From Halorubrum aidingense JCM 13560 (GTDB lineage Archaea > Halobacteriota > Halobacteria > Halobacteriales > Haloferacaceae), in NCBI RefSeq assembly GCF_000336995.1, contig NZ_AOJI01000032.1:17149-57173 (forward strand): a stretch of DNA of 40,025 nucleotides. Direction: 5' to 3'. Position numbers and translations under genes: made by a program. The notes under the pieces were generated by a model, which worked only from the letters and a program-made list of their open reading frames with translations, made no database searches and was not told the origin of the DNA. Shown here one piece after another: positions 24,320-32,263 of the stretch (within the stretch, counting starts at the first letter, position 1; each line of letters starts with the position of its first letter).

Positions 24320-25300
24320 TTAGTTGTTTATCCGCGGATCGAGTGCGTCCTGTAGCCCGTCGCCGAGGATGTTGAATCCGATAACGGTGACGAGGATGGC
24401 CATCCCGGGCCAGAGGCTGAACGTCGGCGCCGGGAGCATGTAGTTACGGGACGCCGAGAGCATCTGTCCCCACGAGGGCGTCGGCGGCTGCGCGCCGAAC
24501 CCGAGGAACGAGAGCCCGGCGACGATGAGGATGCTCACGCCGATCTGGAGCGTCGCCTGCACGAGCACGGGGGCGAAACTGTTCGGAATGATGTGCCGGA
24601 GGATGATGTTTCGGTCCTTGACGCCGGCCGCGCGGGCGGCCTCGATGTAGTCCTCCTCGCGGATCGAGACGACCCGCGAGCGGATGAGCCGGTTGAACAC
24701 CGGGATCGACGTGATCCCCACGCCGATCATCGCGAAGGTGAGGTCGCGACCGAACGCGGTCATGAACGCGATGACCAACACGAGGAACGGGATCGCGTAG
24801 ATGGTCTCCGTGATGCGCTGGAGCACGTCGTCGATCCAGCCGCCGTAGTAGCCGGAGACCGCCCCGATCAGCGTCCCGCCGACGAGGCCGATCCCCGTCG
24901 CCATGAACCCGACCGTGATCGCGATCCGCGTGCCGTAAAACAGGCGCACGAAGATGTCGCGCCCGCGGTGGTCGGTCCCCATCGGGTGCTCGATGACGCC
25001 CGCGCCGAACTGGTTTTCCATCCCGACGGGCGGGAGGAGGCGCTGGACCTCATCCGGGTCCTGAACCGGGCTGTACCAGAACATCTCCGCGACCGCGTAG
25101 TCGAAAATGTAGTAGTCGATCGCCGCGAGCACCGCGATGAGCGTGACGAAACCGACGGTGTAGATCCCCATCAGCGCCGTCGTGTCGCGCTTGACCTGTT
25201 TCAGCGTGTACCGAAGCCCGACGCGGGCCTCGACTTCGCCGGCGCCGCTCTCCGAACCGTCCGCCGTGGTATCCGTCTGTGGGTCTGGTTCCGTTGCCAT
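24320..25300 (-). CDS. dppC: Dipeptide/oligopeptide ABC transporter permease (DppC-like)
   Basis: A 326-residue inner permease. After an acidic N-terminus of about 40 residues there is a membrane segment (GIYTVGFVTLIAVLAAIDYY), a periplasm-facing stretch containing HPMGTDHRGRD (typical of DppC/OppC), and then about five helices with the EAA-loop motif EAARAAGVKDRNIILRHIIPN contacting the ATPases. The start codon overlaps the stop of dppB by one base (TAATG). Confidence 0.94.
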   Translation of the reverse strand: MATEPDPQTDTTADGSESGAGEVEARVGLRYTLKQVKRDTTALMGIYTVGFVTLIAVLAAIDYYIFDYAVAEMFWYSPVQDPDEVQRLLPPVGMENQFGAGVIEHPMGTDHRGRDIFVRLFYGTRIAITVGFMATGIGLVGGTLIGAVSGYYGGWIDDVLQRITETIYAIPFLVLVIAFMTAFGRDLTFAMIGVGITSIPVFNRLIRSRVVSIREEDYIEAARAAGVKDRNIILRHIIPNSFAPVLVQATLQIGVSILIVAGLSFLGFGAQPPTPSWGQMLSASRNYMLPAPTFSLWPGMAILVTVIGFNILGDGLQDALDPRINN

Positions 25301-26295
25301 TATTCGTCACCGTAGGCGACGCGCGGGTCGATGTAGGCGTACGCGACGTCGGTGACGATGACACCGACGACGAACGCGACGCCGAACATGAACGTCGTCC
25401 CCATGATCAGCTCGTAGTCCTGGTTGTTGATCGCCGTGATGATCAGCCGACCCATGCCCTGTATCTCGAAGACGGTCTCGGTCAGCACCGCGCCGCCGAG
25501 GGCCGTCGAGAGCCCGAGTCCGATGATCGTTATCACGGGCAGCTGTGCGACCTGGAAGGCGTGCTTCCGAACGATCTTCGACTCCGAGACGCCGTACGCG
25601 CGGGCGAGCTTGACGTACTCGCCCTGCAGCGACTCGACCATCGACGACCGCTCTATGCGCGTGATCTGTGCCATCTGGAGCGTCCCGAGCGCCACCATCG
25701 GCATCGCCAGGTGGTGCAGCGACGTTCGGATCACCTGTAGTTGCGTCTCCGCCCCGCGGATGTCGGCGGGGTCGGCCCACGGCAGCGGCAGTCCCCGCGC
25801 CGGGAACCAGCCGAGGTAGAACGCGAAGATGATGATGAGCATCAGGCCGATCCAGAACGACGGCGTCGACACGCCGATGAGCGAGACGATCCGCGAGACG
25901 TGGTCGGCCGGCTTGTTGCGCCGCTTCGCCGAGATGACGCCCAGCGGGATCGCGGTCACGATCGCGAACAGGAACGCGGACACGGTGAGGTACAGCGTCA
26001 CCGGCAGCCGGAGCAGGATCATCTCTAACACCGGTCGGTCGTAGTAGATGCTGTGTCCCAGATCGCCCGACGCGACGCCCGAAAGGTACGTCAGGAAGCG
26101 TTCGTGCGCGGGACGATCGAGCCCGTACCGGGCCTGAATCGCCTCGACCTGCTCCTGTGCCGGGGTCGGCCCCAGCATGATCTCGACCGGATCCCCGGGG
26201 ATCTGATTGGCGAGGAAAAACGTGATCGTAATGATACCGATCAGGACGGGAATTGACTGTGCGAGCCGCCAGAGTGTGTACCGTAGGAGCCCCAT
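25300..26295 (-). CDS. dppB: Dipeptide/oligopeptide ABC transporter permease (DppB-like)
   Basis: A 331-residue permease of the DppB/OppB group with the standard N-terminus (YTLWRLAQSIPVLIGIITITFFL), a soluble segment containing IPGDPVEIMLGPTP, and then five further helices. The ATPase-contact EAA loop reads KLARAYGVSESKIVRKHAF. It is the first gene of the dppBCDF run. Upstream lie a TATA-like box (26334-26341), a short inverted repeat (26315-26327) and three phased 10-bp repeats (26361-26390). Confidence 0.94.
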   Translation of the reverse strand: MGLLRYTLWRLAQSIPVLIGIITITFFLANQIPGDPVEIMLGPTPAQEQVEAIQARYGLDRPAHERFLTYLSGVASGDLGHSIYYDRPVLEMILLRLPVTLYLTVSAFLFAIVTAIPLGVISAKRRNKPADHVSRIVSLIGVSTPSFWIGLMLIIIFAFYLGWFPARGLPLPWADPADIRGAETQLQVIRTSLHHLAMPMVALGTLQMAQITRIERSSMVESLQGEYVKLARAYGVSESKIVRKHAFQVAQLPVITIIGLGLSTALGGAVLTETVFEIQGMGRLIITAINNQDYELIMGTTFMFGVAFVVGVIVTDVAYAYIDPRVAYGDE

Positions 26296-26562
26296 TTCTT
26301 GGCGTGTTGTTACTGTCTACTTTAGACTGCGTTGTTATACTTGACTGATCGCCGTCGGACCGTCTCTGACCGAATTCGACCGTTTTCGACCGGAACTGTT
26401 GTACATCTGATCGTTGTTGGTTGCATCGGCGCAGGCCGGTGGTTCGCTCATCGCTCCGAGTGGAACGATCCCTTCTCGCCCGACTGGAACGGCTGGTAAC
26501 CGACGCGGAAAACCGGCACGCGGCCGGATGTGAGTGTCGTACTGTTCGCCGCCGGGTCCGGA
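26296..26562. promoter_or_regulatory. Putative control region of dppBCDF
   Basis: The 267 bp between the substrate-binding protein stop and dppB contain minus-strand AGTATAAC (26334-26341), a 5-bp inverted repeat GTCTA-CTT-TAGAC (26315-26327) near the expected transcript start, and three direct repeats with an exact 10-bp period (CGxxxxxGAC at 26361-26370, 26371-26380, 26381-26390). This suggests the permease/ATPase genes have a promoter of their own besides any read-through from the lipoprotein gene. No gene is visible. Confidence 0.5.
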
Positions 26563-28227
26563 TTACTCCACCGAGACGTTGTTGTGCCCGGTGAAGATCT
26601 GCACCTCGGTCGAGATCGCGTGCGCGCTGAAGTCCGAGACACGCTCGTGGATACCGTAGGAGTTGTTGAGGTTGTACGCCGGGATGTGGACGCGTCCCTC
26701 CAGCAGTTCCGTGGTCGCGTCGATGTAGAGCTGCCGACGCTCCTCGCGGTCGGCGCTCTCGCGGGCCTGCGTCAGCATCTCGGAGGCCTCGTCGTAGTCG
26801 TGGAACGTCCCGTTGGTGACGCCCTCCGTCTCCTGGCTCAACAGCTGGTACGCGAACGCGTCGGGGTCGGGCGAGCCGGACCAGCCGAGCGTGTACATGT
26901 TGAAGTCCTCTTCGCTCCCGCTGGTGTACGCGTCGGTGAACGTCCCCCAGTCGAGTCGCTGGACTTCGACGTTCTCGAAGCCGGCGTTTTGCAGGCCGTC
27001 ACCGATGGAGACGCCGATCTGCTCGCGCATGTCGTCCGGCGGGACGATGATGCGCCAGTTGTAGTCCATGTCCACGCCCGCCTCCTCGAACAGCGCCGTC
27101 GCCTCGTCGAGGTCGCGGTCGTGAGAGATGTCGCCCCACTCGTCGAGCGGGAAGTCCCACTCGTCGGCCATCGTCTCCGGGTACGGGCTCACTTGCCGGA
27201 CGCCAGCCGGCGCGACGAAGTTCTCGATGGCCTGATCCATCGAGAAGCAGTAGTCGACCGCCTCGCGCACGAGGGGGTCGGACGTCGGGCCCTCGCCGCA
27301 GTTGAACGCGAGGTAGAAGTAGCCGACGCCGGGTTCTTCGTCGATCGTGGCGCTCTGGTTGTTTTGGACGGTCTCGTACAGCTGCGGCGGGATCGTCTCG
27401 ATGATGTCGACGTTGCCGGTCTCGAGCTCGGTCACTCGGGTCGTCTGCTCTTCGATCGGGTCGAACTCGATGGTCGCGACGTTCGGTAGCCCGTTCGAGT
27501 CGTCCCAGTAGTCGTCCCAGCGTTCGAGCGTCGCGTAGCTCTCCGGCTCCCACTCGACGAGCTGGTACGGTCCGGAGCCGACCGGATCCGTGTTGTACGC
27601 CTCCGTGTCCTCGGTCCGCACCGACTGGTTCACGACGTTGCGAACCAGCGCGACCTCGAACGCGCCGTACGGGTACGACAGATCGAACTGAACGGCCGAC
27701 TCGTCGATGACCTCCGCGGACTCGACCATGTTGACCTCGGCGGCGTTCTCGGTTTCTTCTTCTGCGGGGGCCACCACGGTGTGCATGACGTCTTCGGCCG
27801 TCACGGGGTCGCCGTTGTGGAACTCCGCGTCGTCGCGGACCGGTACGATGAACCGGGTACCCTCACGCTCGACGGTCGGCGCCTCCGACGCGATCTTCGG
27901 CACGATGCCGACGCCCTCGTCGTACTCGTAGATCCCGTCGAACATCTGGTTCGCGATCTGCAGGGAGGGGACGTCGTTGATGACGACCGGGTCCATGTCG
28001 AGGGGGCCCTTGACCTGTGCGAAGTACAGCTCCTGGTTCGGGAGGTCGCTACCGCCGTCGCCGCCGCTGCCGCCGTCGTCGCCGTTGCCGCCGTCGCCGC
28101 TGCCGCCGTCGTCGCCACCGTTACCGCCGGTACAACCGGCGAGGAGGAGCGAGGATGACACCGCCATACCACTCGCCAGCGCCTGCCGGCGAGTGATGCC
28201 TAACGTCGTGTTGTGTTCGCGTGGCAT
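26563..28227 (-). CDS. dppA: ABC transporter substrate-binding lipoprotein (SBP family 5)
   Basis: A 554-residue extracellular binding protein for peptides or related solutes. The N-terminus has twin arginines (TRRQALASG, residues 12-20), a hydrophobic stretch and lipobox LAGC with Cys32, marking a Tat-exported lipoprotein, the usual route in haloarchaea. A Gly/Asp linker (about residues 33-60) leads into the SBP_bac_5 fold, including ITTEDV-like DPVTAEDVMHTV, GSGPYQLVEWEPE and LAFNCGEGP. The specific ligand is unknown; dipeptides, oligopeptides and sugars are all transported by this class. ATG 28227 is supported by minus-strand GATTTATCA at 28251-28259. It is the first gene of the importer locus, 267 bp upstream of dppB. 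Confidence 0.92.
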   Translation of the reverse strand: MPREHNTTLGITRRQALASGMAVSSSLLLAGCTGGNGGDDGGSGDGGNGDDGGSGGDGGSDLPNQELYFAQVKGPLDMDPVVINDVPSLQIANQMFDGIYEYDEGVGIVPKIASEAPTVEREGTRFIVPVRDDAEFHNGDPVTAEDVMHTVVAPAEEETENAAEVNMVESAEVIDESAVQFDLSYPYGAFEVALVRNVVNQSVRTEDTEAYNTDPVGSGPYQLVEWEPESYATLERWDDYWDDSNGLPNVATIEFDPIEEQTTRVTELETGNVDIIETIPPQLYETVQNNQSATIDEEPGVGYFYLAFNCGEGPTSDPLVREAVDYCFSMDQAIENFVAPAGVRQVSPYPETMADEWDFPLDEWGDISHDRDLDEATALFEEAGVDMDYNWRIIVPPDDMREQIGVSIGDGLQNAGFENVEVQRLDWGTFTDAYTSGSEEDFNMYTLGWSGSPDPDAFAYQLLSQETEGVTNGTFHDYDEASEMLTQARESADREERRQLYIDATTELLEGRVHIPAYNLNNSYGIHERVSDFSAHAISTEVQIFTGHNNVSVE

Positions 28228-28250
28228 ACACAGACGGTATTGGGTGGTGG

Positions 28251-28259
28251 TGATAAATC
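28251..28259 (-). promoter_or_regulatory. TATA box for the substrate-binding protein gene
   Basis: Minus-strand GATTTATCA is centred about 28 bp before ATG 28227, fitting a leaderless transcript. Confidence 0.65.
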
Positions 28260-28432
28260 TTGCCACCCGTCCGCGGTGATCGACGGCGTTCGTGCCATTC
28301 TCACACGACAGTTGGTCGATTCATGTCGAAATCAGAGGATGATTCTCTCGATATTCGCTACTGAACCGACGATCTGCAACATCCCCTCTGACTCTCGAAC
28401 AACTGTCCACTAGTTGATCGGCCTCGTCACGT

Positions 28433-28470
28433 ATCGCGGTCGTGACCGCGATGTCCACCGATGTCCACAG
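28433..28470. other. Inverted repeat followed by a short direct repeat
   Basis: ATCGCGGTC (28433-28441) pairs with GACCGCGAT (28444-28452), and the 10-mer CGATGTCCAC then occurs twice in succession. It lies in the 284-bp gap between the 3' end of the GTPase gene and the importer promoter, so it could be a transcript-end structure or an operator. Confidence 0.4.
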
Positions 28471-28511
28471 GGTTGCGACGCCCACCGCCCACCACCCGAC
28501 CGCGACGCTCG

Positions 28512-30146
28512 TTACTCGGCGTCCGGGGTCGTGTCTCGGACCGTTCCCACGCCCTTGCTCGACCCCTCTCGGAAGACGAAGCGCTGCCCCTCCTCGATCA
28601 GATACGGGCGGAACTTGAACCGGACTCGCGTTCGGCCCGTATCGCCGGGGAGCAGCTGTCCGCCTTCGGGGGCGAAGACGGCGGCTTCCGAAACGGTCTC
28701 GACGTGGACGACCGGCTCGTATCCCTCACCGATCCGGGTCGGGTGGTTGAGGACCATCACCTCGGCTTCGAACTCGCGGACCGGCTCGGGCTCGCTCCCC
28801 CTCGGGACGAGCGCCATCCCGCGTTTGATTTCCGCCTCGTCGACGCCTTTCAACGCGATGCCGACGATCCGACCGGCCGTGGCCTTGTCGACGCGGTGGT
28901 AGTGCATCTCGATCGACCGGACCTCGACCGGGCGGAACGAGCCGTCGGCCATTGGTCCCAGCAGCAGCTCGTCGCCGGCCTCGACGGTGCCGGAATCGAC
29001 CGTTCCGGACGCGACCGCCCCGACGCCGGTCACCTTGTAGCTGCGGTCGATGTACATCCGGAACGACTCGCGTTCGGGCGTCGCCCGCTTCGGGAGCGCC
29101 TCGAACAGCCGGTCGAAGGTCTCGATACCCGCTTTCGACACCGCGCTGGTGCGCACGAGCGGGACGATGCCGTCGCCGACCTCCGAGACGGCCGTCTCGA
29201 CGCCGTGCCGGTCGACGAGCAGCGGCGTTTGGCCGGCGTCTCGGAGCGTCGACTCGATCTCGCGTTCGACCGCGGCGACCCGGTCGTCGCTCACGGCGTC
29301 GGCCTTGGTGATCGCGACGATGGTCGGCAGCTCCGTCGCTAACAGGATCCCGAGGTGCTCTCGCGTCGTCTTGGTCGGCCCGTCGTCCGCGGCGACGACG
29401 AGGAGCCCGTAGTCGAGCTTCTGACCGACGAGCCCCCGGATCGTCGTCCGGAGCCACGGCTCGTGACCCACCGTGTCGACGAACGAGACGAGGCGGTCGG
29501 CCTCCTCGACGATGCGCGCGCGATCGGATTTCCGGTGCGGGTTGTCCATCCGAACCGGCTCCTCGCGGTCGTCCGCGAACCCGTAGACGGCGTACGAGAG
29601 GTCCGCGGAGAGCCCCCGTTCGACCTCGTGAGGCTGGACATCGAGGAAGCCGCGCGTGCCGCCCTGGCCGTCGTCCCGCCGCCCCGTGACGAGCGTGCCG
29701 ACGAGCGTCGACTTCCCGTGGTCGACGTGGCCGGCCGTCCCGACCACGAGATGGTCGTCGTCCGCCTCGAACAGCCCGCCCTCGCGGAGCGTGGCGAGCC
29801 CGACGAGCCCCGCCTCGCTCCCGTTTCCGTCGCCGCCGGCGCTCCACGTCTCGACGTCGGCGATGTGCGCGTCCGCCTCCTCGGCAAGTAGCGAAAGCAC
29901 GTCCATGGTCTCGGAGAAGGCCGCGGGGGCGACCCCGGCGAGCCCGCCGTCGTCGGTCACACCGAGGACGTACGTCGCCTCGCCGTCGCCGGAGAGCACG
30001 CGGTGGCGGAGTTGGGCCACGAGCGACTCCATGCGCCCCTCGGCCAAGTGGACCTCGCGTGTCAGTCGCTCCTTGAACTCGATCGCGCCGCCGTCTCGTT
30101 CACCGCGCTCGATGGCCCGCCGTAGCGCGGACCGGTCAGCGCTCAT
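28512..30146 (-). CDS. GTPBP1-family GTPase (EF-1alpha/EF-Tu-like)
   Basis: A 544-residue translational-type GTPase. Residues 1-130 form the N-terminal module seen in GTPBP1/GTPBP2 relatives (GGAIEFKERL, then YVLGVTDDGGLAGV). The G domain has P loop GHVDHGKS at 139-146, G3 DTVGH at 224-228 and G4 TKAD at 280-283 (NKxD variant). EF-Tu-like domains 2 and 3 follow, with GVGAVASGTVDSGTV and the terminal FKFRPYLIEEGQRFVFREG. Eukaryotic GTPBP1 has been linked to mRNA decay and ribosome rescue; the archaeal role is unclear. ATG 30146 is supported by minus-strand GTTAAG at 30171-30176. It is divergent from the CARF-like regulator, with a polypyrimidine repeat between them. Confidence 0.88.
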   Translation of the reverse strand: MSADRSALRRAIERGERDGGAIEFKERLTREVHLAEGRMESLVAQLRHRVLSGDGEATYVLGVTDDGGLAGVAPAAFSETMDVLSLLAEEADAHIADVETWSAGGDGNGSEAGLVGLATLREGGLFEADDDHLVVGTAGHVDHGKSTLVGTLVTGRRDDGQGGTRGFLDVQPHEVERGLSADLSYAVYGFADDREEPVRMDNPHRKSDRARIVEEADRLVSFVDTVGHEPWLRTTIRGLVGQKLDYGLLVVAADDGPTKTTREHLGILLATELPTIVAITKADAVSDDRVAAVEREIESTLRDAGQTPLLVDRHGVETAVSEVGDGIVPLVRTSAVSKAGIETFDRLFEALPKRATPERESFRMYIDRSYKVTGVGAVASGTVDSGTVEAGDELLLGPMADGSFRPVEVRSIEMHYHRVDKATAGRIVGIALKGVDEAEIKRGMALVPRGSEPEPVREFEAEVMVLNHPTRIGEGYEPVVHVETVSEAAVFAPEGGQLLPGDTGRTRVRFKFRPYLIEEGQRFVFREGSSKGVGTVRDTTPDAE

Positions 30147-30265
30147 ACCCGTTCGTAGGCGGCAGCCGGGCTTAACGGTTTTCGTGCGACACGTCCCCAC
30201 GCCACGTGATCGGTGTCGGGCGCTCGGGAGCCCTCCCGAGCGACGCAGTACGTCGCCGAGCGGCT

Positions 30266-30334
30266 CCATCCCTCTATCCCTCGTCCCTCCATCCCTCCAT
30301 CCCTCGTCCCTCCATCCCTCTATCCCTCCGCCCC
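30266..30334. repeat. Polypyrimidine tandem repeat
   Basis: A nearly pure C/T tract of about 69 bp built from CCCTCCAT, CCCTCTAT and CCCTCGT units with a higher-order period of about 23 bp. It separates two divergent promoters. Confidence 0.85.
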
Positions 30335-30355
30335 GATCTGAGCCCGCTACGCACC

Positions 30356-30361
30356 TTTTAA
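30356..30361 (+). promoter_or_regulatory. TATA box for the CARF-like regulator gene
   Basis: TTTTAA is centred about 28 bp before ATG 30386, consistent with a leaderless message. Confidence 0.65.
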
Positions 30362-30385
30362 GCGACCGCCCCGGACAACGGCAGT

Positions 30386-31234
30386 ATGGACACCTCGGTC
30401 CCCAGCGTCGCCGAACGCCGCGTCCACGTCGCGCCGCTCGGACACGAACACGACCGGATCGTCGACCCCCTCCGTCGCCACGGCGCCGACGTGGTCTACC
30501 TGCTGGCGGACGAACCGGACCGCGACGCCGCACGCGGCGCCGTCGACTTCGAGGCGGCCGCCGCCGCGGATCCGACGGAGACTCGCGTCGACGTCGACCG
30601 GCTCGCGGACTACCAGCGCGACGTGTGGGAGGCGATCGAGTCGTTCGCGTCGGTTCGGGCGCTCCCCGTCGAACTCGCGGACGTGTACGACGTGCTCGGC
30701 GTGACGACGACGATCGCCGCCCGCCACGGCGCGGGCGACCCCGACGGCGACCGCCTGTTCGCGAACGTCTCTACCGGCCCGCGGATCGCCGCCGTCGGCG
30801 TCGCGATGGCGTGTATGATCGTCGGCGCGCGCCCGTACAGCGTCGAGCCGGAGACGCACCGTCACGACCTCGACGAGGCACCGCTCACTACCGGCGTCGA
30901 ACGGACCGTCGACCTCCCGCTCTACCCGATGGACGCGCCCACCGCAGACCAGGTCGCGGTGCTCGGTCGCCTCCACGACCGCGCCGCCGACCACCTGACG
31001 ACGGACAAGTGGAACCTGATCGAGTGGGCGCGCGGTCGCGAACTGGCCTTTCTCCGGGAGGCCGGCGAGAGTCGGACGGCGAAGTACCGCGCACTGGAGA
31101 CGCACGTCCTCGGTCCGCTGCTCGATCGCGGTTACGTCGAACTGGAAGACGTCGGTCGATCGGACTCGGTCCACCTCACCGAGACGGGCCGGCGGGTGTA
31201 CTTCGCGTTCCAACACAAACTCGGCGGGACGTAG
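30386..31234 (+). CDS. CARF-like/winged-helix regulator (HFX_2341, DUF6293 family)
   Basis: A 282-residue protein I recognise as the haloarchaeal HFX_2341/DUF6293 family. The N-terminal 165 residues form a Rossmann-like domain beginning VHVAPLGHEHDRIVDPL, with a loop LFANVSTGPRIAAVGVAM at about 124-141 that resembles the T/SGG-type ligand loop of CARF domains. The C-terminal 100 residues are a winged helix: ADQVAVLGRLHD, then ALETHVLGPLLDRGYVELE and the wing DSVHLTETGRRVYF. CARF domains usually sense cyclic oligonucleotides in CRISPR settings, but no cas gene or array is in view. It may sense a nucleotide and bind DNA. It is divergent from the GTPBP1-like gene. Confidence 0.82.
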   Translation: MDTSVPSVAERRVHVAPLGHEHDRIVDPLRRHGADVVYLLADEPDRDAARGAVDFEAAAAADPTETRVDVDRLADYQRDVWEAIESFASVRALPVELADVYDVLGVTTTIAARHGAGDPDGDRLFANVSTGPRIAAVGVAMACMIVGARPYSVEPETHRHDLDEAPLTTGVERTVDLPLYPMDAPTADQVAVLGRLHDRAADHLTTDKWNLIEWARGRELAFLREAGESRTAKYRALETHVLGPLLDRGYVELEDVGRSDSVHLTETGRRVYFAFQHKLGGT

Positions 31235-31678
31235 CCGACCCTCGCGCTTTCGTCCCGTTCGGACGATCCTCGCACCTCCGGCCCCCATTCGCACCTGACT
31301 CACTCGTTCGCCCGCCACTCGGCTCAGCACGGATCAGTCAGTCCGTTCGTACTGTACGGTTCGTCCGGACTGTTCACGGCGAACGTAGAATATCGGACCG
31401 GGCCTCGATTCAAGTGCGTGACGCCCGGGCGGCCGCGGTTCCTCCCTCCGCCCTCCCACGGCTTCGACTCGTCGGTCCACTGCGGCCCTCGCCGCGGTCC
31501 CCGCTGACACCGTCGCGGCCGCCCGGAGCGTCACGGACGGCGGTTCTCGCCGTCGTTTCTTCCGACACCGGCCCGTCGGCGTCCACCCGATCGCTTATAA
31601 ACCACCGACAGCGAGACGAACGCCGCCACGCTCGAACCCCGGACCACCCCCTCGCTTTTGTCATTTGACTGTCTACAT
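31235..31678. other. Gene-free spacer with a TTATAA motif
   Basis: No credible gene in 444 bp. Apart from GC-rich simple sequence, the one notable feature is GCTTATAAACCACCGACAGCG near 31590-31611. On the minus strand this closely matches the border motif CTGTCGGTTATTTATAAG of structured repeat copy B. Confidence 0.55.
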
Positions 31679-32146
31679 ATGCCTATGGTCGAGACTGGTC
31701 CAAAGAAGGTTCAACTGAGCGATTCGGAGAGAGACGCGTTCTTAAACAGCGTCGATACCGGGGTTCTTTCGCTGTCGACGCCGTCCGACGAGCCACCGCA
31801 CAGCGTCCCCGTTTCGTTCGGATACAACGCCGCTCAGACCGCCTTCTACTTCCGGATCGCGGATCTGCCTCCCGAGTCGAAAGGCGAGCTGGACGGCAGG
31901 TTAGTGACGTTCGTCACGTACGGGATGGACGAAGCGATCGGCGGCTACGTCAGCGTCGTCGCGCAGGGGGCGCTCGAACCGACGACGGGCGATGAGACCG
32001 ACACGGAAGCGCTCGCGGGACTCGAAGGGGTCACGATCCCGTTCGTGGACATCTTCGGCGAGCGCCCCGCGGATCTCAGTTTCTCGTTCTACCGGCTCGT
32101 TCCGGAGACGCTCACCGGACGCAAGGAAGTGGCAACGGAGTTGTAG
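31679..32146 (+). CDS. Pyridoxamine 5'-phosphate oxidase-fold (FMN-binding split barrel) protein
   Basis: A 155-residue single-domain protein. The opening ERDAFLNSVDTGVLSLSTPSDEPPHSVPVSFGY is typical of the split-barrel flavoprotein/PPOx-like family in haloarchaea: LSTP, then PHSVPVSF, then FYFRIA, each forming barrel strands. FMN or F420 binding is expected, but the reaction is unknown; most family members of this size are not true PNP oxidases. The start may be ATG 31679 (MPMVETG) or ATG 31685 (MVETG); both are close, and no clear TATA box separates them. No partner gene is adjacent. Confidence 0.82.
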   Translation: MPMVETGPKKVQLSDSERDAFLNSVDTGVLSLSTPSDEPPHSVPVSFGYNAAQTAFYFRIADLPPESKGELDGRLVTFVTYGMDEAIGGYVSVVAQGALEPTTGDETDTEALAGLEGVTIPFVDIFGERPADLSFSFYRLVPETLTGRKEVATEL

Positions 32147-32201
32147 CGTCCCACACGGCCGTACTTTTCATCTGCGTTCGTCCGTTCGTGTTCACTTATC
32201 G

Positions 32202-32239
32202 GCGTTCATCGGTCCGCGTTCATCGGTCCGCGTTCGTCC
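32202..32239. repeat. 14-bp tandem repeat
   Basis: GCGTTCATCGGTCC occurs at 32202-32215 and 32216-32229, followed by a partial third unit. It lies between the converging PPOx-like and tfb genes. Confidence 0.8.
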
Positions 32240-32263
32240 CGTTCGCTCCGCGAATTCCGCCGC

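Noticed and set aside
28324..28365. Tiny 13-codon open frame in the 284-bp gap
   Set aside because: Too short and lacks a promoter; likely chance.
30266..30334. CRISPR array
   Set aside because: Units are 7-8 bp with no spacer sequence; it is a simple polypyrimidine repeat.
31410..31664. 84-residue minus-strand frame in the gene-free spacer
   Set aside because: Arg/Gly/Ser-rich composition, no start signal and no recognised family.
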